7,133 nt of DNA from assembly GCA_021827245.1 (NCBI GenBank), contig JAKAWN010000349.1, forward strand, positions 1 through 7,133, read 5' to 3'. A program made the position numbers and the translations under genes. The stretch comes from Acidobacteriota bacterium (GTDB lineage Bacteria; Acidobacteriota; Terriglobia; UBA7540). The notes under the pieces are model-generated. The model saw only the letters and a list, made by a program, of their open reading frames with translations, did not search any database and was not told the DNA's origin. Shown here piece after piece: positions 1 to 5,440 of this stretch. Numbering within the stretch: the first letter of the stretch is position 1; each line of letters opens with the position of its first letter.

Positions 1-138
1 ACGTCGATGTTTTTGAGGACAGGCCGGGACAATCGGCGAGAATCTACGTCTTTTGGCGTGACAGCAGTTAAGAATCCGGCGCGTCAACAAGGTCTTCATG
101 CTAAGAATTACCCGCCTTAGACCGGAAAGATTCGTCAT
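1..138. other. Window edge with no supported gene
   Basis: No frame here has a convincing start, ribosome binding site or recognisable product. A minus-strand frame from the ATG at 97-99 remains open to the window edge (33 codons) but has no ribosome binding site. Between this stretch and the ATPase stop, AACCGG at 168-173 can pair with CCGGTT at 183-188, or CCGGT at 183-187 with ACCGG at 196-200. Neither hairpin has a U-tract on the minus strand, so no terminator for the ATPase gene is assigned. Confidence 0.5.
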
Positions 139-213
139 TCACAATTTTTTAACAGGCGGACGCTGCCAACCGGCAATCCCCTCCGGTTCACGCTCACCGG
201 TCTGGCGATTCAT
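139..213 (-). CDS. Possible 24-residue small protein overlapping the AAA+ ATPase stop codon
   Basis: The ATPase gene ends in ATGA, and the ATG inside this overlap opens a 24-codon frame that ends in TGA. The predicted peptide begins MNRQTGERE and ends PPVKKL; it is polar and basic, with no membrane segment or recognisable domain. An AAAAGG stretch about ten bases upstream could act as a ribosome binding site, and the four-base overlap is typical of translational coupling. I do not recognise the peptide. Such a short frame can occur by chance, so conservation behind related ATPase genes would be needed to accept it. If real, it would be co-transcribed with the ATPase. Confidence 0.22.
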   Translation of the reverse strand: MNRQTGEREPEGIAGWQRPPVKKL

Positions 214-1532
214 TCGGCGGTTACCTTTTCCCGAAATCCTACCTGCGAATTCCACCTCCGATCCGCCGCCATCATCGTTTCAGCTAGCGTGCGCGCGGCC
301 TGACTAATCCGCGCCGCGTCAATCTCGTCGTCCTCTTCCAGAGCAATCTGCCCGGCCAGGATGTAAGTTTCACGGAGTTGAGCAAATGAGAAGCCCGCCG
401 TCACGCGTATGCATTCACTCAATTCCTCCGATCTCAAAGCCGCGTTCATTTGACAGAGATAGCGTTCCCGGAGTTCGGCGGACGGGTTTTGGAACCCAAC
501 CACGCGGTCAAAGCGTCCGGGACGGCGCAGAATCGCAGCGTCCAGAATGCACGGATTATTCGCGGTCGCCACGACAATAATGCCGTCTTGGTTCCCAACG
601 CCGTCCAAATGATTCAGAAGTTGCTGGAGAGAAATATGGCATTCCTGTTCCTTCTCTTTTTCCACCGGAAAGCATCTGTCGAGGTCTTCGAGCACAATGA
701 TCGAAGGCGTGGACTGGGCGGCTTCAGCGAACATTGCGGCCAGCATGTCGTCATCGCAGAAAACGCGGAACGGATTCAGCGTGAAGCCCGAAATTCCCGC
801 GGTCGAGAGCATCGCTCGAATCACGCTGCTCTTGCCGTTGCCCGGAGGGCCGTGGAAGAGGTATCCGCGACGGAACGGCAGCCGATGCCGCTTGTACCAT
901 TCCTCCCGCTCAAGAAATAGATGGAAGTCATCCTTGACCAACCGAACGACAGAGCTGTCCAGAACAAGGTCGTCCCAAGCCAGCGGCTGAATATTTACGC
1001 TCTCTTCGCCCATGACCTTCAATGGACGATTCACTCCAAAGACCGCCTTCATGAGCTCCAGCAGGGCAGGAACATCTTCCCGTTTCGTGAGCGTCACTTC
1101 TCGCCACTCGGAACAGTGGCCGGCACCGTCCACGCAAGGCAGATTTGCCGCAATCACTGGCCCGGAAAATCCTGAGAAGTACAACGCAACGGGGCAATCC
1201 AGCCACTCAGCCGACCAGTCATGTGAAGTCTGCGGCAGCGAAACCAGTCGCAGCTTGATTGCGGGAGCAATTTCTGGAGGGAATTCGATTCTTTGAAGTC
1301 TCGTTTCAAGAGCCGTCCGCCCTTGGGGCTGCATCGCCGTTCGGCAGTGAGCGCCCATCAGGTGATGGGCGGCGATTGCGGCCAGTGAATGGTCGAACCG
1401 GAGTTGGATGAGGCTGCCCCCATTGTCCGCCATGCACGTCCGAATCCAGGGCATGTATTGGTCCAGTGCATTCCGAATTTCCGCTGATCTGCTTGCCAAG
1501 CTAAGGCGTAAAGTTTTTATCATGGAAACCAT
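210..1532 (-). CDS. BCS1-like AAA+ ATPase with an unrecognised N-terminal domain
   Basis: A 440-residue protein. The C-terminal half is a complete AAA+ module: Walker A GPPGNGKS at 228-235, Walker B-type IIVLEDLD at 278-285, sensor-1 ATAN at 322-325, and RRPGRFDR at 336-343 with the arginines expected near the ring interface. The LEDLD and RPGRFDR forms and the lead-in segment (WDDL near 186, EWYKRHRLPFRRGYL at 211-225) match bacterial relatives of the mitochondrial BCS1 ATPase. Residues 1-180 are not recognised and show no signal peptide or membrane helix, so the protein is probably cytoplasmic. In the family, ATP hydrolysis by a ring remodels or translocates a protein substrate; the substrate here is unknown. 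The gene is divergent from the WYL regulator across a likely shared operator. An in-frame ATG at 1523 is an alternative start; neither has a strong ribosome binding site. The AAA+ assignment is secure, the BCS1 subfamily likely, the biological role open. Confidence 0.9.
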   Translation of the reverse strand: MVSMIKTLRLSLASRSAEIRNALDQYMPWIRTCMADNGGSLIQLRFDHSLAAIAAHHLMGAHCRTAMQPQGRTALETRLQRIEFPPEIAPAIKLRLVSLPQTSHDWSAEWLDCPVALYFSGFSGPVIAANLPCVDGAGHCSEWREVTLTKREDVPALLELMKAVFGVNRPLKVMGEESVNIQPLAWDDLVLDSSVVRLVKDDFHLFLEREEWYKRHRLPFRRGYLFHGPPGNGKSSVIRAMLSTAGISGFTLNPFRVFCDDDMLAAMFAEAAQSTPSIIVLEDLDRCFPVEKEKEQECHISLQQLLNHLDGVGNQDGIIVVATANNPCILDAAILRRPGRFDRVVGFQNPSAELRERYLCQMNAALRSEELSECIRVTAGFSFAQLRETYILAGQIALEEDDEIDAARISQAARTLAETMMAADRRWNSQVGFREKVTAE

Positions 1533-1545
1533 TGCATTCTGCCGC

Positions 1546-1604
1546 TACGACACATCAGGTCATGCCCAAGAAGATTTTTTTCGTGCGCGACCTGATCTGT
1601 CGTA
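1546..1604. promoter_or_regulatory. Paired inverted operator-like sites between the divergent ATPase and WYL regulator genes
   Basis: TACGACACATCAGGTC at 1546-1561 and GACCTGATCTGTCGTA at 1589-1604 are reverse complements at 15 of 16 positions, separated by 27 bases and spaced 43 bases start to start, close to four helical turns. Each copy is also partly symmetric by itself, with GAC and GTC flanking a seven-base centre, as expected for a dimeric helix-turn-helix protein. One copy lies 13 bases upstream of the ATPase start and both lie upstream of the preferred regulator start at 1646. I infer that the adjacent WYL regulator binds here to control both transcripts. No convincing -35/-10 pair could be assigned on either strand. 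Confidence 0.6.
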
Positions 1605-1645
1605 CCCCTGGGGCAGAGTGGCATTCGGAAGGACTTGATTGTCCA

Positions 1646-2617
1646 GTGAGAGGCGAACAGCTAACGCGGCAGTGGAAACTCGTCAGCCTGCTTTCCGGCA
1701 GAGTTGGCCGGTCGCTGGACCAACTCAAGGCCGAACTCGGCATGACCAAGCGTACAATTCAGCGCGACATCGCCGTTTTGGAAGCGGCCGGGTTTCCCGT
1801 CCTGTCCGAACCGCGGGATGGAACTGTATATTGGCGATTGCTCGATTCCACGAAGGAATCAGCCGAGCTTTCCTTTAATTTGGCGGAGTTGATGGCGCTG
1901 TATTTCAGTCGTGACCTTTTGCAGGTGCTCCAAGGAAGTCCAATGCAAAGGGCCTTGGATAGCGCCTTGGAGAAAATCGGCGCACGGCTGCCGGCGTCGG
2001 GACACGACCTGCTGCGGCGATTGAAGCAACAAACGGCGGTTTCCGTGACAGGCTGGAAGGATTATAGTGAGTCGTCCAAGACCATCGATGCGCTCAATCG
2101 CGCCATTCGACACCGGCTCACGGTCCGAATCAAACATAAACCGTTGAAGGCGCCCGAAGCGCAAACACGCGCCGTCGATCCCTATCGGCTTTGGTACACG
2201 GGTGGCGGACTGTACCTGGTGGCGTACGATCATGCGAAGCGGTCGATTCGGACTTTCGCAGTCGAGCGAATCAGCAGCGTCTCGACCACAAATCAACGAT
2301 TCACGGTTCAAGATGATTTCGACTTCGAGGCGTTCCAGCGCACTGCGTTTCCGGTACACGGCGGCCAGCCGCAATTGGTGCGGATTCGCTTCTCGCGGGA
2401 CCAGGCCCCATATGTCACGGAGCGTCACTGGCACGATTCACAGAGGTTCTTGCCGCAGGACGACGGCAGCGTGATGATGGAACTGCAGGTCGGAAACTTG
2501 TGGGAAGTGAAGCGGTGGCTGCTTGGCTGGGGTGCCGATGCGGAAGTTGTGAGTCCTCCAGAGCTGAAGCAACAGATGTTGAATGAAATCGAGGCAATGT
2601 ATCGTGGGGAGGGATAG
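1646..2617 (+). CDS. Helix-turn-helix transcriptional regulator with WYL domain
   Basis: From the GTG at 1646 this is a 323-residue protein. An N-terminal winged helix-turn-helix (about residues 5-65: RQWKLVSLL, then SLDQLKAELGMTKRTIQRDIAVLEAAGFPV) is followed by a WYL domain (about residues 130-215, containing DPYRLWYTGGGLYLVAYD) and a C-terminal WCX-like extension ending in a leucine-rich helix. The signature W-Y-L appears as L-Y-L. WYL regulators are DNA-binding proteins whose WYL domain is thought to sense nucleic acid or nucleotide ligands; many control phage-defence or DNA-damage loci. The frame stays open upstream to a TTG at 1532 and an ATG at 1562. I prefer 1646 because GGAAGGA lies about 12 bases before it, the protein then starts just ahead of the helix-turn-helix as in relatives, and the inverted repeats at 1546-1604 stay non-coding. 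Its stop codon directly precedes the nuclease ATG, so the two genes are co-transcribed. Confidence 0.87.
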   Translation: MRGEQLTRQWKLVSLLSGRVGRSLDQLKAELGMTKRTIQRDIAVLEAAGFPVLSEPRDGTVYWRLLDSTKESAELSFNLAELMALYFSRDLLQVLQGSPMQRALDSALEKIGARLPASGHDLLRRLKQQTAVSVTGWKDYSESSKTIDALNRAIRHRLTVRIKHKPLKAPEAQTRAVDPYRLWYTGGGLYLVAYDHAKRSIRTFAVERISSVSTTNQRFTVQDDFDFEAFQRTAFPVHGGQPQLVRIRFSRDQAPYVTERHWHDSQRFLPQDDGSVMMELQVGNLWEVKRWLLGWGADAEVVSPPELKQQMLNEIEAMYRGEG

Positions 2618-3466
2618 ATGCCCGGCATTGAACAGGACGTAGAAGCGTTTCTCGCTTCACTTGAGGATGATGTTCGGCAAGGGTCCGAGCGGTTACAGCG
2701 CTACACCAAGGAAAACGCACCATTGTTCCGAGCTTTCGCGCTCTTGGACCCGAAGGAAGTTGTCCAGACTCGGGTGATCGCAGCCCTACTGGACCCTTTC
2801 GGGACCCACGGACAGGGCGATACATTTCTGCGCCTGTTCCTAAGACAAGTTAAAGACATCGCACCTCAGAAATGCACGATCGACTTTGCGGCGATCCTCT
2901 CACGCAATGATTTGCGGGAAACGGAGATTGAGAGGGAGCACCTAACGCGATCGATCGAGAGCAAGCAAAGGCGCATAGACCTCGTCGTCAAACTGCCAAA
3001 AAACAACATTATTGCCATCGAGAGCAAGGCCCGTGGTGCGAAGGACCAAATAGATCAACTCAGAGCATATTTGGAGCACTTGGAGAGAATAGCTGAAGAC
3101 CGTTTTCTTTTGATTTATCTTTCCTCTCGCGAAGTTGATGCTGCTCAGGAAGTTGCTGGACTTCTCACGCAATACCCACGGACGCTTAAGGCAGTCCCAT
3201 ACCGAAAATTTATTCGTAGCTGGCTGGATGAGTGCGGAAGAAACTGCCGCGCAGTACCCGTTCAGGGATTACTGAACGACTTCAACAAGTATCTCTCCGA
3301 CGAAGAGGTTCCAATGGACAAAACGGAAATGCAACGGATTGTGAAGGTGGCAACGCAGAATAAGGCCAAGCTGCAGTCTGCACTTGCGGTGATCGACGCC
3401 AGGGTAGAAATAGGCAAATGTCCTCGGGCGCGGGTTTTTGGAACGCCTCAAATCGCAGATAAGTAG
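2618..3466 (+). CDS. PD-(D/E)XK nuclease-like protein, N-terminal part of a frameshifted gene
   Basis: This frame encodes 282 residues. The N-terminal pattern (EVVQTRVIAALLDPFGTHGQGDTFLRLFL at 47-75) is characteristic of a PD-(D/E)XK superfamily group often annotated PDDEXK_4. The catalytic core is visible as D121 (RRIDLVV), then E135-S-K137 (IIAIESK), followed by QIDQLRAYLEHL; acidic D, E and K at this spacing form the metal-binding nuclease site. The ATG abuts the TAG of the WYL regulator and is preceded by GGGGAGGG, indicating tight translational coupling. The last 15-20 residues here look unrelated to the family, while the next frame continues with plausible sequence, so the gene has probably suffered an indel between 3414 and 3466. 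The catalytic residues lie before the break, so a truncated product might keep part of the fold. By eye this stretch is richer in A and T than its neighbours, which could reflect separate acquisition. The fold assignment is good; the substrate is unknown. Confidence 0.82.
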   Translation: MPGIEQDVEAFLASLEDDVRQGSERLQRYTKENAPLFRAFALLDPKEVVQTRVIAALLDPFGTHGQGDTFLRLFLRQVKDIAPQKCTIDFAAILSRNDLRETEIEREHLTRSIESKQRRIDLVVKLPKNNIIAIESKARGAKDQIDQLRAYLEHLERIAEDRFLLIYLSSREVDAAQEVAGLLTQYPRTLKAVPYRKFIRSWLDECGRNCRAVPVQGLLNDFNKYLSDEEVPMDKTEMQRIVKVATQNKAKLQSALAVIDARVEIGKCPRARVFGTPQIADK

Positions 3467-3896
3467 CCGATCAAAGGGCGAGTGGAAGCCGGAAATTGAA
3501 ATTGAAGGCGGAGACCAATCAACAGATAATCGCCAATATATCTCTCTCGTACTGAAGGGCCGGCATTGGGGCAAGATGTCCGTTACTTTCCACATCGACG
3601 GAAAAATGTCTGAATGGTCTGAGGAGAATGGTTTTGGTTTGCGGGGCGAGGGGAAGCAAAACGCGTCCGATCCTCCGCCTTTCGACGAAATGAAAATGAG
3701 AAAGTTGGAACTCAATCACCTGTCTAACGGCCGGAAGACGGAAGTCTGGCGATGCTATAAGCCTTGGCGGCCTCGCGAGGAGAGAATGGAAGATACTGCC
3801 TTGCTCCTCCTCAACCCTCCTGATGTCGTTCTCAACGAGCTTGCCGACAAGCTGGTTCATCTCGCAAAGGATCTGGACGGCGTGCTGCGGGGATAG
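3438..3896 (+). pseudogene. C-terminal part of the frameshifted PD-(D/E)XK nuclease-like gene
   Basis: This 152-codon frame starts at a weak TTG and overlaps the preceding frame by 29 bases. It has no convincing ribosome binding site or ATG of its own; the frame is closed upstream by TAG at 3411-3413. It begins ERLKSQISSRSK, a helix that would naturally follow the preceding frame's last family-like segment (ALAVIDARVEIGK). It continues through a beta-rich stretch (YISLVLKGRHWGKMSVTFHI at 34-53), a tryptophan-containing stretch (VWRCYKPW at 103-110) and a C-terminal helix. Joined, the two parts give roughly 420 residues, a plausible full length for this nuclease group. I therefore read it as the displaced C-terminus and not an independent gene. 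A sequencing error, or recoding at the T-run at 3435-3439, are alternatives. Confidence 0.6.
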
Positions 3897-3903
3897 TTGG
3901 GGG

Positions 3904-3921
3904 CTCCTTCCTTGGAGGGAG
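3904..3921 (+). terminator. Hairpin just downstream of the nuclease gene, possible weak terminator
   Basis: CTCCTTC pairs with GAGGGAG in RNA (seven pairs including one G-U) around a CTTG tetraloop, starting eight bases after the TAG at 3894-3896. There is no following U-tract, so it is not a standard intrinsic terminator. It may protect the 3' end of the regulator-nuclease transcript or aid Rho-dependent termination. Confidence 0.35.
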
Positions 3922-3943
3922 TTCAGGCTACGCCGAGCGCTGC

Positions 3944-3985
3944 CGTCGGGCGGGTGGAAGATGACGCCCCGACGTTAGCCGGGGC
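3944..3985. repeat. Overlapping, mutually exclusive palindromes in the intergenic region
   Basis: CGTCGGG at 3944-3950 pairs with CCCGACG at 3968-3974, extended by CG/CG with one bulge. GCCCCG at 3966-3971 instead pairs with CGGGGC at 3980-3985. The two stems share bases and cannot form together. A nine-base direct repeat GGGCATCGA follows (3982-3990 and 3999-4007). There is no U-tract on either side. The layout recalls REP-like extragenic palindromes, but only one copy is present in this window, so the repeat-family idea cannot be tested here. Confidence 0.35.
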
Positions 3986-4021
3986 ATCGAACACGGGCGG
4001 GCATCGATAAGGACGAAGGTG

Positions 4022-4043
4022 TTGTCAAGGACAAACTTGTCCT
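4022..4043. repeat. Alternating TTGTC/GACAA palindromes
   Basis: AGGACAA at 4028-4034 and TTGTCCT at 4037-4043 form a perfect seven-base palindrome around AC. An additional TTGTC at 4022-4026 can pair with GACAA at 4030-4034 instead. Three half-sites of the same motif thus alternate within 22 bases, about 35 bases outside the insertion sequence end. This could be a protein binding site or part of the insertion sequence's target region; no partner protein can be named. Confidence 0.3.
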
Positions 4044-4078
4044 CTACGTTGCGTGAGCACCGTGTAAATTGCCAGAGA

Positions 4079-4093
4079 GGTTGAGGACCAGGA
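4079..4093. repeat. IS inverted repeat, end downstream of the transposase
   Basis: GGTTGAGGACCAGGA, the exact reverse complement of bases 5309-5323. It marks the end distal to the transposase start. Bases immediately outside the two repeats do not match, so the symmetry stops at 15 bp. Confidence 0.8.
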
Positions 4094-4242
4094 CCTCTGG
4101 GTATTCACGTTGCATCACCACTTCGGCGGATGGTTTTACCGCTCCACCAATCATCGATACGGCCAACTACAACGACCATGATGCTTCCATTCGGACATCC
4201 AGCCCGCTGCTGGATGCGAGAGCGCCCAATCAGACGGCCGAT
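4094..4242 (-). ncRNA. Candidate bridge RNA region of the IS110/IS1111 element
   Basis: This 149-base stretch lies between the transposase stop and the inverted repeat. IS110-family elements encode a structured bridge RNA that pairs with target and donor DNA to guide the recombinase, and in the IS1111 group it is expected in this downstream end. The stretch has clear structure. CATCCAGC at 4196-4203 and GCTGGATG at 4209-4216 form a perfect eight-pair stem with a five-base loop. Bases 4125-4148 form a second hairpin on the minus-strand RNA, GGUGGA with UCCGCC including one U-G pair, capped by GGU/ACC around AAA. The exact 5' and 3' ends, and which loops bind target or donor, are not determined. 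The call rests on position and structure, not on a sequence match. Confidence 0.5.
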
Positions 4243-5283
4243 CTAGCTTGCGCTGACCATTCCCACCCCCGGGCTACCCTCGATACGGGCGATCTCCGGA
4301 TACGGCGTGTTGCTGCGCAGCATCCAGTAGAGTCGCACTGCCAACTTCCTCGCCGCCGCCACCTTAGCCAGAGCTTTTGGCTTGTGATGGCAACGGGCCA
4401 CGTACTGCTTGCGGAATCCTTCATCTAAGCGATTCGTTGCCTGAGCCGCCTCCACCAGCAGCATCCGCACAAAACCGTTGCCTTGCTTGGAAATCGAACC
4501 CAGCCGCTGCTTGCCGCCGGAGCTGCGCTCGCGCGGAATCAGCCCCAGATAACTGCTCACCTGCTTGCTGCGCCGGAAGCGGCTTACATCTCCAATCGTC
4601 AGCACAAAGGCCAGCGCCGTAATCGGACCGACTCCCGGCTGGGTCATCAGCAGCCGGGCCTGTGGGTGTTGCTCGGCCGCCGCGCTCACCGCATCATCCA
4701 ATTCGCCGATCTGCCGGTTCAACTGTTCCAGCAAACCCAGCAAGTCTTCTCTGCGCCGTGCCGCCCATCCCTCCAGCGGGAGTTTTTCCAACTCAGCCCT
4801 CCCCCGAACGCTCCACAGCTTGCGCTTTTTCTGCAGGCCACGATTCATCGCCAGGTGTTGCAAGCCATTCTTCACCCGCGTGCGAATCTCCACCTGCTTG
4901 TGCCGGTGAATCAGTAACTGGCGCAGATCACGCTGCTCTGCACTTGGCGTCCACAGACGTGGAAATCGGCCCTCCATCAGCAGCTTCAAGATGTGTCCGG
5001 CATCGCGCTTGTCGGTCTTCTGCTTGCGCACGTAGCTGGCCCGAATCTCAGCCGTATTTCCAAGCCAAACGTCATGGCCGAGACGCTGCAATAAATCGAG
5101 AAACCACTGGCTGTTACCGCTGGCCTCCACACCCACCAGCGCCGAGGCAGGCAGAGCGCGGTAATACCGCTCTACCTCCCCATCCTCATGCGACAGCTTC
5201 AACTCTTCAATCTCCGCTGTCTCATCATCGAAAACCGCTACTTGTTGCCACGTCGGATGAAAATCACAACCTATAATTTTCAT
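4243..5283 (-). CDS. IS110-family (IS1111-like) DEDD transposase/recombinase
   Basis: A 346-residue transposase. The N-terminal RuvC-like domain carries the family's acidic tetrad, seen as D7 (GCDFH), E53 (GVEASG), D91 and D94 (KTDKRDA). A helical middle region (about 115-200) leads to the C-terminal Transposase_20 domain: TQPGVGPITALAF at 214-226, SSYLGLIPRERSSGGKQR at 243-260 and SISKQGNGFVRMLLVEAA at 263-280, a region containing the conserved serines involved in recombination. The family excises a circular intermediate and integrates it under bridge RNA guidance. I chose the ATG at 5281-5283 because AAGGAG stands nine bases before it and the protein then starts MKIIGCDFH as in relatives; a longer frame from TTG at 5325 would read through the inverted repeat. 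There are no internal stops or missing catalytic acids, so the enzyme looks intact. Length is normal for the family. Confidence 0.93.
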   Translation of the reverse strand: MKIIGCDFHPTWQQVAVFDDETAEIEELKLSHEDGEVERYYRALPASALVGVEASGNSQWFLDLLQRLGHDVWLGNTAEIRASYVRKQKTDKRDAGHILKLLMEGRFPRLWTPSAEQRDLRQLLIHRHKQVEIRTRVKNGLQHLAMNRGLQKKRKLWSVRGRAELEKLPLEGWAARRREDLLGLLEQLNRQIGELDDAVSAAAEQHPQARLLMTQPGVGPITALAFVLTIGDVSRFRRSKQVSSYLGLIPRERSSGGKQRLGSISKQGNGFVRMLLVEAAQATNRLDEGFRKQYVARCHHKPKALAKVAAARKLAVRLYWMLRSNTPYPEIARIEGSPGVGMVSAS

Positions 5284-5308
5284 GAAGGCTTCTCCTTGCT
5301 CCCGCAGT

Positions 5309-5323
5309 TCCTGGTCCTCAACC
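5309..5323. repeat. IS inverted repeat, end upstream of the transposase
   Basis: TCCTGGTCCTCAACC, the exact reverse complement of bases 4079-4093, lying 25 bases upstream of the transposase start codon. The intervening bases hold the transposase ribosome binding site, so little room is left for a promoter. In circularised elements of this family a promoter can form across the joined ends, which would fit this short end. Confidence 0.8.
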
Positions 5324-5382
5324 AAAAACTACAGGTTCATCGTAGAAGCTTTCGGCCTTATCACATCAGACGGGCAGCGACC

Positions 5383-5417
5383 AAAGAAAATGCGGAGCCG
5401 GTCTTGCTGGCTCCGCA
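5383..5417 (-). terminator. Intrinsic terminator of the ParB-like gene
   Basis: On the minus strand, TGCGGAGCC and GGCTCCGCA form a perfect nine-base stem (5391-5399 with 5409-5417) around a nine-base loop. The U-rich tail UUUUCUUU follows directly. It lies 23 bases beyond the ParB-like stop codon at 5441-5443, a standard Rho-independent terminator. It also separates that gene from the insertion sequence, which is transcribed in the same direction. Confidence 0.88.
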
Positions 5418-5440
5418 GAGTGTTCCTGTTGAGTGGATAG

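Larger units (their letters stand above)
4079..5323 (-). mobile_element. IS110-family insertion sequence, IS1111-like group, apparently complete
   Basis: The element consists of one transposase gene bounded by a perfect 15-bp inverted repeat, GGTTGAGGACCAGGA at 4079-4093 and TCCTGGTCCTCAACC at 5309-5323. Relative to the transposase the upstream end is very short (about 40 bases from start codon to the outer edge of the repeat) and the downstream end is long (about 165 bases). Inverted repeats plus a long non-coding downstream end are hallmarks of the IS1111 group, whereas classical IS110 members lack such repeats and have the long end upstream. In IS1111 elements the repeats are usually subterminal, so the true tips probably lie a few bases outside these coordinates; they cannot be placed without an empty site. 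No long target duplication is seen, as expected for the family. The insertion lies between the nuclease remnant and the ParB gene terminator and disrupts no recognisable gene. Confidence 0.82.

Noticed and set aside
168..200. Terminator for the ATPase gene
   Set aside because: Short alternative hairpins exist, but the minus strand has an A-run and no U-tract after them.
1859..2434. 191-residue minus-strand frame within the WYL regulator gene
   Set aside because: Fully antisense to a recognisable regulator, with no domain and no ribosome binding site; treated as a shadow frame.
3435..3441. Programmed -1 ribosomal frameshift at the T-run in the nuclease gene
   Set aside because: The codon phasing does not form a standard slippery heptamer and the frame needed is +1 (or -2), not -1. 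Mutation or sequencing error is simpler.
4069..5276. Plus-strand frames opposite the transposase and across the IS end
   Set aside because: They run antisense to an intact DEDD transposase and its structured end and carry no recognisable motifs.
5284..5325. Extended transposase start at TTG 5325
   Set aside because: It would read through the inverted repeat and lacks a ribosome binding site; the ATG at 5283 with AAGGAG matches the family start.
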